In this document: in pieces, positions 12,057 to 23,960 of the stretch
Position numbering within the stretch: the stretch's first letter is position 1
Layout: each line of letters opens with the position of its first letter
NCBI RefSeq assembly: GCF_027943255.1
Contig: NC_072896.1
Span: forward strand, 7,626,001-7,690,000
Direction: 5' to 3'
DNA: 64,000 bases
DNA from: Anastrepha obliqua
Taxonomy: Eukaryota; Arthropoda; Insecta; Diptera; Tephritidae
Made by a program: the position numbers and the translations under genes
Notes under the pieces: model-generated
Databases searched by the model: none
Seen by the model: only the letters and a program-made list of their open reading frames with translations
What the model was told of the DNA's origin: nothing

Positions 12057-15000
12057 CGTCCGCCAATCTACTTATCCACCTTGAGCAAGGTGGAGCTGAT
12101 ATAGTCCTGATTCAGGAGCCGTGGCTGAGCAGCAACGGCATTTCTGGGCTCAGGACGAAAAGCTACAAACTGGTGGCGTATAGCAGGACAGGTAAACCAA
12201 GATCCTGTATACTCATCAGGAGGGAACTTAACGCATTTATTTTGCCTAATTTCAGCAATGAAGCACGATGACGAGGTGGAACCACCTCCGGCGCTGCTAA
12301 GGGAAACCCTGGCTGAAGCAAAACGCAGGAAAATCGGCGTTATCATAGGCACTGACGCGAACTCCCATCACACCTGCTGGGGAAGTTCTAACATCAATGC
12401 ACGAGGTGAGTCACTTTTTGATTATATTTTAAACGAGGACTTGTTTATATGTAACAGGAGTAAGGACCCCACTTTTATTACCGCAGCCAGAGAAGAGGTG
12501 CTTGACCTTACTCTGGCTTCTTCCTCACTGATAAACCGAATCTCCGATTGGAGGGTGCTAAACACTCATTCCTTCTCGGACCATAGGTACACTCAGTTCT
12601 CTCTCACTCAAACTCGGCCAATAAGATCCCCCTACAGGAACCTGAGGAGGACGGACTGGGATGCATATTATAGAAATTTGCTGAGCTTACTCCCCAAAGC
12701 ACCGGGAGGAAATCTAGATCTATCGGAAGAAGCGATCGACGAACTGGTGGAAACTTTCACCTCAGCTTGCAACAAGGCCTTGGAAACCTCTTGTCCAATA
12801 ACAGCTTTTCCCAGGAAGGAAAAACCGCCCTGGTGGACAACGGAGCTATCTGAGCTTAGGGCCTCATGCAGACGCCTTTTTAACAGGGCTAAAAGAATTA
12901 GGTCTCCCTCGGGATGGGAACTGTATAAAGCAGGGCTAGGAATATACAAGTCCGAAATTAGGAAGGCTAAGAAGGACTCCTGGAGAAGCTTCTGCGAAAG
13001 CGTAGAGGGCTGCCATGAGTCCTCCAGGTTTAGACGAGTACTCACGAAGAGTTCCGCTCCCTAGGGGTACCTAAGAGACGAATCGGGGCGTTGGGCGATG
13101 AGCGGCGAGGAGTCACTGAAGTTACTTCTCGACGCCCATTTTCCGATGAGCCCAGCACCTAGCAGCACCGGCCTGGATAGCATTTCAACTTGCACTCCGG
13201 ACCGGGGCTGGTTGCTGGACAAGCGTCGCCTGGCTTGGGCCATTGACTCCTTTAGGCCCTTCAAGTCTCCTGGTCCTGACGGCATCATTCCTGCCCAACT
13301 ACAAAAATCTGTGGAGGTATCATGCCGTTGGTTGAGCCCCATCTATGCGAGCTGCGTAGCCAGGGGCTACATACCATGATCATGGAGGGCCGTGAGGGTT
13401 GTCTTTATACCCAAGGCAGGTAAGAGCTCGCACGTCTCCCCTAAGGACTTCAGACCAATTAGTCTCTCATCTTTCTTACTGAAAACCCTTGAGAGACTGA
13501 TTCACCTGCACATAAGAAGCGAAATTCCTCGGGGTCGACTGTCGCATACTCAACATGCTTATTGCAAGGGTAGATCGGTGGAATCTGCCCTACATACAAT
13601 CGTGGAAGAAATCGAAGAGTCTCTTCTTCAGAAGGAGTTTGCGGTAGGCGCCTTCCTCGACATTGAGGGGGCTTTTAACAACGTCCTTCCGGAGGCAATT
13701 ACCAGGTCGCTAGGTAAACTAGGGGTCGAAACCGACCTTATAAGATTTATCCACAAAATTCTTAGCGACAGAACTGTCACGGCAGAGTGGGGCGGTATCT
13801 CCATCCACCGGCAGGTGAGTAGAGGCACTCCGCAAGGTGGGGTTCTCTCACCATTCCTCTGGGTTGTTGTTCTAAATGATCTGTTGGAGGAGTTGGTGAA
13901 AGGGGGCTGCAGGGTAATTGCCTACCCGGATGACGTGGCACTAATTGTTAGAGGAAAATTTTTAGATACTCTGTACAACTTGATGCAGGGATATCTGAAT
14001 GCAGTTGTTAGATGGGCAACGGATTGTGGCCTGTCGGTGAATCCTCTTAAGACGGAGCTCGTCCTATTTACGAGGAAATATAAAATACCCAGAGCTCAAC
14101 TTCCCTCACTAGGGGGCGCTCCTCTGATGCTTTCTGACAAGGTGAAGTACCTAGGTATTATCCTTGACAGCAAGCTTACATGGAAGCCCAATATTGAGGA
14201 AAGGGTGAGGAAGGCAACAATCGCCTTGTATGGGTGCCAGGGCGCAACTGGCAAAAGATGGGGCCTCTCGCCTCGAGTTGTTTTCTGGCTGTATAATACT
14301 ATTGTAAAGCCTATCTTGTTATATGGAGTCATAGTCTGGTGGAGCTCACTAGAGAAGACGACATTGGTGAAGAAGCTGGAAGGAGTTCAGAGGTCGGCAC
14401 TCATTGAAATCAGTGGGGCGCTTCGAACGACTCCTACTCTGGCGCTCAACGCAATGTTAAATGTGGTACCCGTAGATATCGCAGGCAGAACTGCCGCTAC
14501 ACGTACCGCAATCAGACTGAGGGGCTGGAGCTATAAGCTCAACCTCCCTTATGGGCACTCAAGCATCCTTAGAAACTTTGAGTTCATCCCTCTGTCAACA
14601 GACCAGTGTATACCCTCATTTAGTCCAACCGGAACATTCTCCACTCACATCCCGTCAAGGGAAGAGTGGACGGGGGGCTACACTTGGGGGCAGGGCCTGG
14701 TGAACTTGTTCACGGATGGATCGAAGTTGGAAGGAAAGGTTGGCGGAGGAGTCTTTTGCGAAGGGCTCCCCATCAGACTAAAATTCAGGTTACCGGACCA
14801 CTGCAGTGTGTTCCAGGCAGAGGTAGCCGCAATCAAGGAGGCAGCTGATTGACTGCTCAAATGTGTACTAACAGTCAAGAAGGTAAATATTTACTCCGAT
14901 AGCCAAGCGGCAATAAGGGCCCTCGGGTCTATGACGGTGCATTCGGAATTGGTCAAGGAATGCTTGACCTCACTTTCGACTGCGTCCGAATTCTTTGACA

Positions 15001-15545
15001 TCAGCCTCATCTGGGTTCCCGGTCACAGCGACATTGCGGGAAACTGTGAGGCGGATGAGCTGGCCAGACAAGGGACATGTGAGGTGATTTCCCCGCGGAT
15101 GGAGAAAATTGGAATCCCCCTGACTACCTGCGGTCTGCTCCTGGAAAGATGGGCATCGCGCAAACTCAGCGAGCGCTGGGAAAATGCACAAACGTGCAAA
15201 GTCGCGAAATCCTTCTGGCCACGAGTGGACCGAAGGCGCTCGGGTGAGCTTCTGAGGCTGACAAAATATCAGCTCTCCAATCTAGTGGGTTCTCTCACAG
15301 GACACAATGCGCGAGGAATGCATGCTGTGAGACTTGGAATCACCTCGAGTCCTTTCTATGCTGGATGTATGGAGGATGAGGTGGAATCATCTCAGCACCT
15401 TCCCCTTAGCTGCCCTGCCCTGGCGGGGCTAAGATTCAGGCATCTTGGCTCTTACTTTCTTGCCATGCCTGCTGAGATAGCTGGCGCTGACATTAAAAAT
15501 CTGATGAGTTTCATCAGCAGCATTAAGCCGTTGACGCAAACATAG
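12057..15545 (+). pseudogene. ORF2 (endonuclease, reverse transcriptase, RNase H) of LOA-like element
   Basis: The order is endonuclease (ADIVLIQEPWLSSNG; GTDANSHHTCWGS; SDHRY), reverse transcriptase (FIPKAGK; DFRPISLSSFLLKTLERL; FLDIEGAF; GTPQGGVLSPFLW; YPDD), then RNase H (FTDGSK; FQAEVAAI; YSDSQAA; WVPGHSDIAGNCEADELA). The start of the endonuclease is missing and a second deletion at about 12262 joins FSNEA to HDDEVEPPPA with a frame change. From 12258 one frame runs to 15545 but is broken by stops at 13062-13064 (TAG), 13377-13379 (TGA) and 14850-14852 (TGA, in place of an expected Trp in AADWLL). The reverse transcriptase catalytic box is YPDD (13923-13934) where Y/F-A-D-D is usual. RNase H acidic residues are all present. 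Confidence 0.88.
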
Positions 15546-15639
15546 TCATCGTTCATAATCCGCACGCTCCTAACCTTCCCATCACTACCTCTCCCCGCCC
15601 TCTCCCTGCACTTCATCGGTCCTTCTCCTCTCCTCACTT

Positions 15640-15738
15640 CCTTGACAATGGTATCACAAAGGACGAATCTCTCTTCGTCCAAGTGTGCCCACTCCCTGGG
15701 CAACCATACTAACCTAACCTAACCTAAGAGGGTGAGAA
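15640..15738 (+). repeat. 3' end of LOA-like element: conserved UTR, (CCTAA)n tail, right target duplication
   Basis: Contains CAAAGGACGAATC and TCCAAGTGTGCCCACTCC, then AACCTAACCTAACCTAA, then the duplication AGAGGGTGAGAA (15727-15738). The same 3' block recurs at 937-1013 and 57539-57620, so it is the family's true 3' end. Confidence 0.85.
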
Positions 15739-15981
15739 GATAATTTTTCAATCTCACCTCAGAATTCTAAGATTTGGCTGAGTTGCTTTTAAGTTTTAAT
15801 TTAAGTTTCAAAAAAGTGGTATCCTAATTCACGTTACTTTGATGCGTTGATAAGAAGACTACATTTTTGTGTCGAGTTTTTATGTCTTAAATTTCTGTAA
15901 TCTCGTGTGCTTTTTCTAACTAATTTTAATAATAAAATAAATATAATAAATCTTAATATTCTTCGTAAATCTTAATATTCC

Positions 15982-16816
15982 TAAAGCTTTTCCAATAAGA
16001 GGTGTTACTTTGCTAAAAAATCAATGGTTTCGTTGCTTGTGTGGCTTGTAGTGCCGTCTTGTTGAAAATTAAGGGTGTCCAGATCAATACCATCCAATTC
16101 CAGCCATAAAAACTCGTTAATCAACTCTCGATAGCCAACAGTATTCACTCCAGCTTCATTTTCGAAAACGTAAGGTCGAATGACTCCGCCGGACCAGAGG
16201 CCTAGAGAGGCCTTAAAGCTTTAGAGAGGACAATAACTCAACTCAACATGATTTTTCGATGGAATTCCGAATCATTTTAATGCATTTTAACGACCCAATC
16301 AGCAAAGACTCGACTCTTATGTTAACTGGACTTTATAAGCCTTAAGACCCAAATCTTTATGCAAAATATGGTGTAATGACGTTTGTGGACTGCCTAATTC
16401 CAAGGAACGGCGAGGAATGGACAAACTTGGGGTTGCTTCAACACTTTTGGTTACAACAGCAATATTTTTGGCTGTTCTTGAGCGACGTGCGCGGGTTTTA
16501 TTCTTCGTATCACTAATTTGTCCCAACAGCAAGCATATTTTTTTACCAATTTCTGTATTGCGGTGGTAGGTCCGGCAAGGTGCTTCACGATGACCCAAAA
16601 ATGTTCGAGTTTTCGAACCGTCTCTGCCAAATTTTCACCATTTTTAGTGAATTTTATATTAATAATTTCAATGCATTGTTTAAGCGCGAATCGTTCCATT
16701 TTTTATTAATGGCATAGTTTCTACTTGTCAAATATCAAAAAATGACAGCTTCGAAAGTGACATCTACCGAAATAGCGGGGTATTCAAAATAACACCTGTT
16801 ATTGGAAAACCCTTTA
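15982..16816 (-). mobile_element. DD41D-type Tc1/mariner element, internally deleted
   Basis: Inverted ends: TAAAGCTTTTCCAATAAGAGG on the left and TGTTATTGGAAAACCCTTTA on the right. The minus strand encodes MERFALKQCIEIINIKF and a helix-turn-helix region ending LHHILHKDLGLKAYKVQLT. It then skips to a centre reading LINEFLWLELDGIDLD. The catalytic first-Asp block and the C-terminus are deleted. Confidence 0.85.
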
Positions 16817-16850
16817 TTTTTAGAGAAATCTGTAGATATAATAAATTTTA

Positions 16851-17400
16851 TATAGGGTTATTCAATAGGTGCGCTTCAATTTTTCTCCGATAGGGAAGGC
16901 GAACGACGCAATATTTTTTTATTTTTCGCTTGTCGTTTGTAAACTTCATTAGTATACATTTCATCATGGAACGCTACACACTTGAGCAACGATTGCAAAT
17001 CGTGCAAATTTTTTATGAAAATAATCGTTCTGTTGCTGCTACTTTAAGAGCATAACGCCATTTTACGGTCCATTTAACAAGCCGTCCCGTTTTGGGGTTA
17101 TGTGAAGTCATTGGTCTACAGTAACAAGCCGGCGACGATTTATGAACGCAGAGCCAATATTGAACGCGAAATTGCTGGAATTTCGGCCGATTTATGCAAA
17201 AGAGTGGTCGAAAATTGGGTTCAACGATTGGACTTCGTAAAACGTGCACGCGGTGGTCATGCAAAAGAAATCGAATTTCATACTTAAATGTATATGCTCA
17301 AACTCGATAATAAAAAAAAAATTAGTTAAAAAAGTCAAACCGTTTGTGTTTTATTCAAAAAAGTTCAAAAGTAGAAGCGCTCTTACTGAAAAACCCATTA
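16851..17400 (+). mobile_element. Second DD41D-like family: deletion derivative
   Basis: Ends are TATAGGGTTATTCAATAGGTG and, inverted, the CTTACTGAAAAACCCATTA region, both next to TA. The plus strand has a transposase N-terminus (MERYTLEQRLQIVQIFYENN at 16966) fused after about 30 codons to a C-terminus (SLVYSNKPATIYERRANI, RARGGHAKEIEFHT, stop). All catalytic residues are deleted. The terminal sequence differs from the TAAAGG family. Confidence 0.8.
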
Positions 17401-19530
17401 GTTCTGGTGGAAACAGAAATAAATTTAAAGAAAAGCAAATATTTTTGTGCAGAACTCTTAAGTTCACACTTTTCTGTGATCTGGTGTGTTTTTTTTTTTT
17501 TTTTCTTTTTTGAAAAGCTCAAAAAATTTAGTTTTTGAAGTATTTTTCATAATTTACAAATGCTAATTTTTGTTTGGCGGGAACCCTACTTAATGTATAG
17601 CTATTGGTATTAGGATAATACAACATTTTTTTTTTTGCTTGACGTAGCCCCTTAATTTTTTCTATGACCAAAATTATATTTTTATATTTTTTATTTATGC
17701 TTTATTCAATATTTGCCCGTACTGTCAGCGCTTAGAAAATTACCTTTAAAATTACTAAAAAAATGTACAAAAATGTGGTATAAAATATTTACAGATCCAT
17801 ACTACTCCATCTCTTCTTTTAATTTCCATCCATAAGCGTCCTATGCTTTGTTAAAAAACAAAATGTATTTTGTATAGTGTTTCCGAAAACCCCACAAAAT
17901 CAAAACAAAAAGATGTCTAATTAAAAAAAACTCGAAAAAACACGACCTTCTTTGGGTGTAGAGTACAGTTTTTTCATTATTTATTACCGCGACTAATTAT
18001 CATTTATCTGCGAAGATTAAGGAGATGGTTAAAGTGTGGGCGCATCCAGAATTCAACTAGCGCTTCAGCACCATTTTGCTAGATTAAGGTGCACTCATAC
18101 GACATAACATCTCTAAGGCTGGTGGTGGGGGTACAGAATTAAAAATGTCATAAACGAATTGCACACTTTGCTGTTGAAAATTGCATACTCACAGGCGCCA
18201 TAAATGATAAGTACACCTCCTTTTACCAGCACACTTAGTTACTGCAACCACGCCTTAGTCCATATAAAATCATTTACAGCCTTATATCATCTTCACCAAG
18301 CCCACCGTAAAGAGATACCTCAAATTAGCGTGTAATTTGTCATACTGACGCACTTTAAGCACTCATTTTAAGAACATCCCATCACTTTTATAACACCCAC
18401 TATAAATTCATTCAGTCGTTATGATAAGAGCTGCGGCAAATTTCCGCTGAGTTGCCATCATAAATTTTCATTTCGATAAAGTTCATCTTCATCTTGAGGC
18501 TGAAAGCAGCATCAGGTGGTTGCTATGCCTTTGAATGAAATCGTGTGAGGAAGTGAGAAATGCGATGAAAATAACATCTTAAAACGACAAACGTATTTTT
18601 TCTTTGAATAAGATAACGATGTAACAGGTCTTAAATATAAATAGGAAAACATCAAGAAGACACGAACGTTACTTCCTGCAGCATCAGCAGGCACAATTAC
18701 AGGGACTTGCACACTCATCCGGTGTAGTGCATGTCGGCAAGTTCTGATAGCTGATAGAAGTGAGCAGGTGCTCGACATCAGCGCTCTTCAAGAACGCACA
18801 CACACACACACACATATATATATACACTTTTGCGCATAGTTATAAATTTGTATTAAATATTTTACGAGGTTAAAAGTGTATCGCAAATGCTATTTATTAC
18901 AGATTCACCTTTGGTAATTCCCTCTCTGATATGAGTTAAAGCTAAAGTGGAAAAGCGCAGCTTTTATGTTCATCAACTAAATGCCTTGAGCAGTGCAACA
19001 ATTTCTTAAGAATTTTTTAATTAATCAGCATTTTCATTCATTTCGCTTTGCTTTTCAAGCGAAATCAGAAAAAACAAACATTACTTTCTTAGAAGAATCT
19101 AAGACGATTGTCTCTATTATTAGCACTAATCTCTGAGCCTCACATTTCTAGCAGGGTTTTTTCATGTAACAATTAATTGAAAGTAATTGAAAGTGAGAGC
19201 GAGGCATTCATTATTTCTATTTATTTATTATTACATATTTTAGTTTAAACACTTAGTTTTGCACTTACACACACTCGCGCACTGCTAAGTTGCCCTAGAG
19301 GGAAAGTTATTCTGTTGGGGGAAAATTAATGCTCTGGCTATGGTGAGCTTATGATGAATTCAGCAGAGAAAAATTTACTTGAATTTAGATAATTGAAACT
19401 AATAGCAGTAACGATCTTTGATAGCAGTAGACAATTTTTAGCATGGACTCGTTCAACTTGCGACATTTTTCGAAAGCTACCAGCATAGTTTTCCATACTT
19501 ATTATAATCATATATTCCTTGAACTGGACG
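17401..19530. other. Long spacer with (CA)n microsatellite, no gene seen
   Basis: AT-rich sequence. A CA/TA microsatellite lies at 18795-18828. An 88-codon minus-strand frame at 18512-18778 has no start context, splice sites or family match that I can support. A long T tract is at 17489-17505. Confidence 0.5.
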
Positions 19531-19539
19531 ATAAGTTAC

Positions 19540-19800
19540 ACTGGAGTAGACCTGCATTTGTAAGGAAACTCCAGGAGTGTACCTTGCATCCCAGAAGTCG
19601 TAAACCCCAAAACCAAGCCTAGATATATCCCATCTTTCCATGTGCAGAGATAAACTTAGACAGAGATTTCCGGAATCAACGAATTGTCATTCTGAACGAC
19701 AGTCAACTGGCACTCAAGGCTCTGTAATCCTGTGAGATGAAGTAATCACTGGTCCTTGAGTTTATAGAGAAACTAAATAGAAACACACAATCGCATACGG
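19540..19800 (+). mobile_element. Degraded non-LTR RNase H remnant
   Basis: The plus-strand reading LHWSRPAFVRKLQ and then RIVILNDSQLALKAL resembles the SDSQAALKAL block of retrotransposon RNase H, with stops in between. Too short and decayed to place in a clade. Confidence 0.45.
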
Positions 19801-19847
19801 CCTCAAAAGACCAGTAAGTCAAAGTGCATACCTCTGTATGTACCAAT

Positions 19848-20062
19848 CATTTTGAATTACACTGGCTATGGAAAATTTCATCAAAAGGATATTGTCCTGT
19901 AAGCGTGGTCGTGGTGGTCATTTGCCTGATGTTATTTTCCACTATTAACGGCAGACCTTCCTCTTTACAATAAAAGAAACATCCGATCATTTATATTAAA
20001 AAATAGCATTTGTCTTTGAATATGAAAATAACAGCTCTTAAAAAAAAATCCTATACATTTTA
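19848..20062 (+). mobile_element. C-terminal end of a TAAAGG-family DD41D transposon
   Basis: Reads MENFIKRILSCKRGRGGHLP then DVIFHY and a stop, followed by CCGATCATTTATATTAAAAAATA and a decayed terminal repeat. The same block is found at the ends of 7023-7525 and 46387-47199. Confidence 0.8.
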
Positions 20063-20640
20063 TTCCATATTTACCTACTTAAACACACGCATACTAGAAA
20101 ATTCTTCACTTGCACTAGGATATCCGAAAACTATTGTACACCCCTGAGTCGTTTCTTATGTGTATTTGAGTATAAAATTTAACTAAGTTTACACTTTTTC
20201 CCCATTTTTAGCATTTCTTATTTAGCTGGCCAAACATACTCACTCCTCAGCCTCCAACTTCGATAACGTAAATTTTTCCTACAAAGGGTTTTTGGATATT
20301 CAAATAATTATAATATCAAATTATAATAATATCTATGTGATATACCTTTAATATTAAAATAAGTCTCGTGTAAAACGTATTTATTAAGTACAGAGTAGAT
20401 TATTCAGAACGTGCGAATTTACATAAGCTCATGGAATTGTGATGAGCGCGAAATCCCAATTTAATGGGAATACGCACATCAATCAATCAAGGTGGGATTA
20501 ACTTAAATGTAATGGCTTTTTTTTTTAAATGGAAATTAATTTACCATTAACATGAGCTGGTTTTTCGTATATTTTTTCAATGGGACGTACCTTTTACATG
20601 GCAGGTATTTTTAATACAATGTAATTTATATGAAGTGCAG
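20063..20640. other. AT-rich spacer, no gene seen
   Basis: No open frame with a motif; nothing recognised. Confidence 0.5.
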
Positions 20641-20937
20641 CAGAAGTGGGACAACTAACGCAACAAAAACCAATTTAAAAGGAAATTAGTACAAATTTTG
20701 CGCAGAGAGCACACGCTTCGAAAAAATCCGGACGAAATAGCTCATTCAGCTTTGCAGTGGAATCCACAAGCCGCTAGAAATAGGAACCGGCCTAAATTTG
20801 CTTGGAGGAGGTTTATTAATAACGAGACCAGCGAATCATTCAAGGAACTAAAATATGTAGCAAGAATCAATGATTTGTGGAAAGACTAAGTTCTTAATTA
20901 CGATGTGGATTGGAACATGTCAATAATAATAATAATA
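20641..20937 (+). mobile_element. Non-LTR retrotransposon C-terminal remnant with (AAT)n tail
   Basis: Reads DEIAHSALQWNPQAARNRNR then PKFAWRRFINNE, the post-thumb region of insect APE-type reverse transcriptases, with a stop at 20887 and an AATAATAATAATAA tail ending near 20937. Confidence 0.7.
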
Positions 20938-21027
20938 ACACTTCCAGGCCTTTCAGTTTCTTAGTGGATGCCCTTGGATGCACTTAGTCGAGGAGCTTGA
21001 AACGGTTGTGGTAAAGTTTGCCTATTT

Positions 21028-21726
21028 TTAAGGGGGGAGCCTGCTTTATAGGCTTAAAAAATGGATTTTTTTTGCATAAATATCTGTAAATAGTTTGGGA
21101 AACTATCCAAGAATGTGTCTTCAAAATTTCAAAAGCAAATTCAAAATATTTTCGGAGTTACCGAAGAAATTGTGAGCAAGCGTCGAGCAGGTATACGAGC
21201 GGCCAATTCGCTCGAAGTGCGATTTCTCGGTATTTTATTTTTACGATTTTTCCTAATTGGCGGGAAAGATGGGGAAAAAGTTAAACGTCCTATCGAAACA
21301 TTGATTGCATTCGGAATTAAATTCTCTTCTAGTTGAACCTAAAACCATCTAAAGTTAATTTGTTTTTCCAAAAAAAATTTTTTTTTTTAAATTAGCGAAA
21401 AATTATTGAATTTCTCACTTTTTGTTTAATTTTCTTGGTTTATAACTTCTAGAGCTATACTATACTAAAATAATTTTTTTTTTTTGGGTTATTGCTTTCA
21501 GATGAAAATTGCGACCTGCATCTCTCCCGCCGCCACGACACATGCACACTCGAGGCCCCTCGGCAAAATGCTTGTACGAGGCATAATATGATATATATTT
21601 TAATGAAAAAATTTGAGAGTACTGTTGAAATATATAACAATAAAACCTGAAAGTTTCGTTTCAATCGAATATTTCTTTCCTTCCCAAAAAAAATTTTTTG
21701 AAGCCTCTAAGCAGGTCCTCCCTTAA
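21028..21726 (+). mobile_element. Non-autonomous TTAA-flanked element, copy 2
   Basis: Left end TTAAGGGGGGAGCCTGCTTT, right end AAGCAGGTCCTCCCTTAA. About 35 bp of each end form an inverted repeat, with TTAA at both extremities. The interior matches copies at 5399-6114 and 52793-53463. No coding capacity. Confidence 0.85.
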
Positions 21727-22630
21727 GTTATTAATCTCCGCCAATCCCCCTAAATTCTATCATTAAGTACTCTTTCTCAAAAGCAGATGCCTATAGATGC
21801 TCGTCCGCCCTTAGATGATAAGTAAGTAATCTTCAGTCAAATCTGTCTCACCGTAGAAGGTATTCCTGAGGATTTCTTGGAATGAATTACTAAGTACTTT
21901 TACATGCCTATAACCTCTCCTGGTTTATGAAAATATAAAAATGCTTAAGCTAAGTTCTTAATTCTTCTAATTAATTTGCAAATATACAAAAATTAAAACA
22001 AAAATATATAATTATTTTATCTGAATAATAACTAATTGGTTCTAAGATCCTGACATATTTTCAAACATTTTGCCTTCTGATTAGTTACCAATAAGTACTT
22101 GTCAAGACATTTGAACATTTTTTCAAAGTCCTCAATCCATACCAATCAGTTCAAGGTCAGCTATTCACCATCTTTAAGGCTTGGTTAGCATTCTATCATA
22201 AAATCATATACCATCACAGACTCTAGATCAGTTATGTCCAGCTCTTTAGTTCGCGAGTGAAAATAGCTTTTGTGCTTTTAAATGTACACACGAAAAAACA
22301 GAAGGTATATATACAAGAGCCACTACTATTAATTCGTACCCCTATGGTTTCTTCAAATCAATGGCATTTTGCAGATACTTGAAACTTAGAATACCAAGAA
22401 TAATTTACTTAACTTAGAATACCAAAAATTCATACCAAGAAAAATTCTAAAAAATATGGTTAAAAAGTAAAAAGTTTTAATGACATTTTGAAAAATTTTT
22501 ACAAAATTTGTAAATTTGCGTTATGGTTTTTGTTGTAGTATGAGCTGCAATGACAAAAAAAAAAATTGTGGTGTGTTTATAGTATTGCAACGGGCTGTTC
22601 GCAAAAGAAAGCTCCTTAATTGTTTGGGGT
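21727..22630. other. AT-rich spacer, no gene seen
   Basis: Nothing recognised. CTTAGAATACCAA occurs twice in 22380-22430. Confidence 0.5.
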
Positions 22631-22639
22631 AAATTTTTA

Positions 22640-23000
22640 TATTTTTCGACAGAGTATTTTCTTCGGCTTATACACTTCGTCCAGCGATGTTCTAGTTTGT
22701 TGATTCCTTCCGAATAATAAGATTTGTCCAAGTCTTGAAAATAGACATAAGGGTCTGCAATCACCTCCCCGTTTGAATAAAATATTTTTCGCGCCAACCA
22801 TTTCTTTAAATTGGAGAACAAATAGTAGTTCAAGGAATCAGAGGGAGCCAAGTGTGGCGAATAAGAGATATATGAAACGAGTTGGAACCCTATTTTCATT
22901 AATTTGGCGACCACAACTGCAGAAGTGTGAGCTGCTGCGTTGCAGTGATGGAAAAGGACTTTCTTGAAAATCACTCGACCTCCTCGATTAAAACGAATGC
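22640..23000 (-). mobile_element. C-terminal fragment of an irritans-like mariner transposase
   Basis: The minus strand reads VLFHHCNAAAHTS, ISYSPHLAPSDS, NYYLFSNLKKWLARKIF, INKLEHRWTKCISRR. This matches the pattern H-D-N-A..SPDLAPSD..LEHRWTKC of mariner. Catalytic Asp residues are changed (HDN to HCN, SPD to SPH), so it is dead. The surrounding open frame (22477-23055) is accidental. Confidence 0.8.
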
Positions 23001-23255
23001 CAAACACAAAGAAATAGACGGAGCTGGCTGGAACTTGGTGTGTTTTTGCTGCCAACTAAATATAACCATCTCTCTGACTTTGCACTGACTTTTCAAATGA
23101 GAGGAAATAGTAAGACTAAGAACTAATAGTGGTTAGAGGTGGTAGATAAACCAATGCTTTCACAGAATATGTCAAATTATTCTCACAACGGCAAGCAGTA
23201 AAGTGGCAATTTAAGAGCCATAACGCAAAAATTTCAAATTCCCACGCTGGGCATA

Positions 23256-23960
23256 TCTTCTTTTCTTCTTCTTAATTGGTGCGATAACCCCTTACGCGAT
23301 TTTGGCCGAGTTTAACAAAGCGCGCCAGTCATTTCTATCTCGTGCTAACCGGCGTCAGTTGGACACGCCAAGTGAAGCCAAGTCCTTTTCTACCTGATCT
23401 TTCCAACGCAATGGAGGCCTTCCTCTTCCTCTGCTATCACCAGCTGGTACCGCATCGAATACTTTCAGAGCCGGAGCGTTTGTATCCACTCGGACGACAT
23501 GGCCCAGCCAACGTAGCCGCTGGATCTTTATTCGCTGCGCTATGTCTATGTCGTCGTAAACCTCATACAGCTCATCGTTCTTCAAACTTCCGCAGAATCT
23601 TTCTCACAATCACTCCAAGCGTCGCTTCATCGGATGTTGTCATTGTCCACGCTGCTGCGCCATACGTTTGGACGGGCATGATGAGAGCCTTGTAGAGTGT
23701 TAGTTTTCTTCGTCGAGAGAGGACTTTACTGCTCAGTTGCCTCCTTAGTCCAAAGTAAAACTTGTTGACAAGAGAGATTCTACGTTGGATTTCCAGGCTG
23801 ACAATGTTGCTAATGCTGGTTCCTAAATAAACGAAGTCTTTTACAACCTCGAAATCATAGCTGTCAACAGTGACGTGGAGCCGATACGCGAGTGTTTGAT
23901 GGCTGGAGGTACTTCGTTTGATCCTCGTTCACTACCACCACCACCACCTGGGCATAGCTA
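23256..23960 (-). mobile_element. Non-LTR retrotransposon remnant (thumb to C-terminus), (GAA)n tail
   Basis: The minus strand gives FVYLGTSISN, RRISLVNKFYFGLRRQLSSK, LYKALIMPVQTYGAAAWT and then RLRWLGHVVRVD and RGRGRPPLRWKDQVEKDL. The longest of three related copies (others 1753-2165 and 39441-40130). The 3' end is an AAGAAGAAAAGAAG tail next to 23256. Confidence 0.85.

Larger units (their letters stand above)
10315..15726 (+). mobile_element. Near full-length LOA-like non-LTR retrotransposon (inactive)
   Basis: A 5.4-kb element with a 5' untranslated region, ORF1, ORF2 (AP endonuclease, reverse transcriptase, RNase H), a 3' untranslated region and a (CCTAA)n tail, flanked by 12-bp target duplications. 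Its base composition is clearly richer in G+C than its surroundings. RNase H together with the FLDIEGAF reverse transcriptase motif points to the LOA/I side of the non-LTR tree rather than Jockey, which usually lacks RNase H. Two frameshifts in ORF1, deletions in the endonuclease and three in-frame stops in ORF2 show it cannot move by itself. Confidence 0.9.

Noticed and set aside
15700..15726. Telomere remnant (CCTAA repeats)
   Set aside because: Only a few units, located precisely at the retrotransposon's 3' end and shared with its other copies; explained by the element's tail.
18512..18778. 88-codon minus frame with GSNVRVF, like SGNVRVF of gene A
   Set aside because: The similarity is a few residues; no signal exon, splice sites, ESRP or TFTN context is found, so I do not count it as a fifth peptide gene.
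18795..18828. CA/TA repeats as a CRISPR-like or satellite array
   Set aside because: Simple microsatellite without spacers; common in fly genomes.
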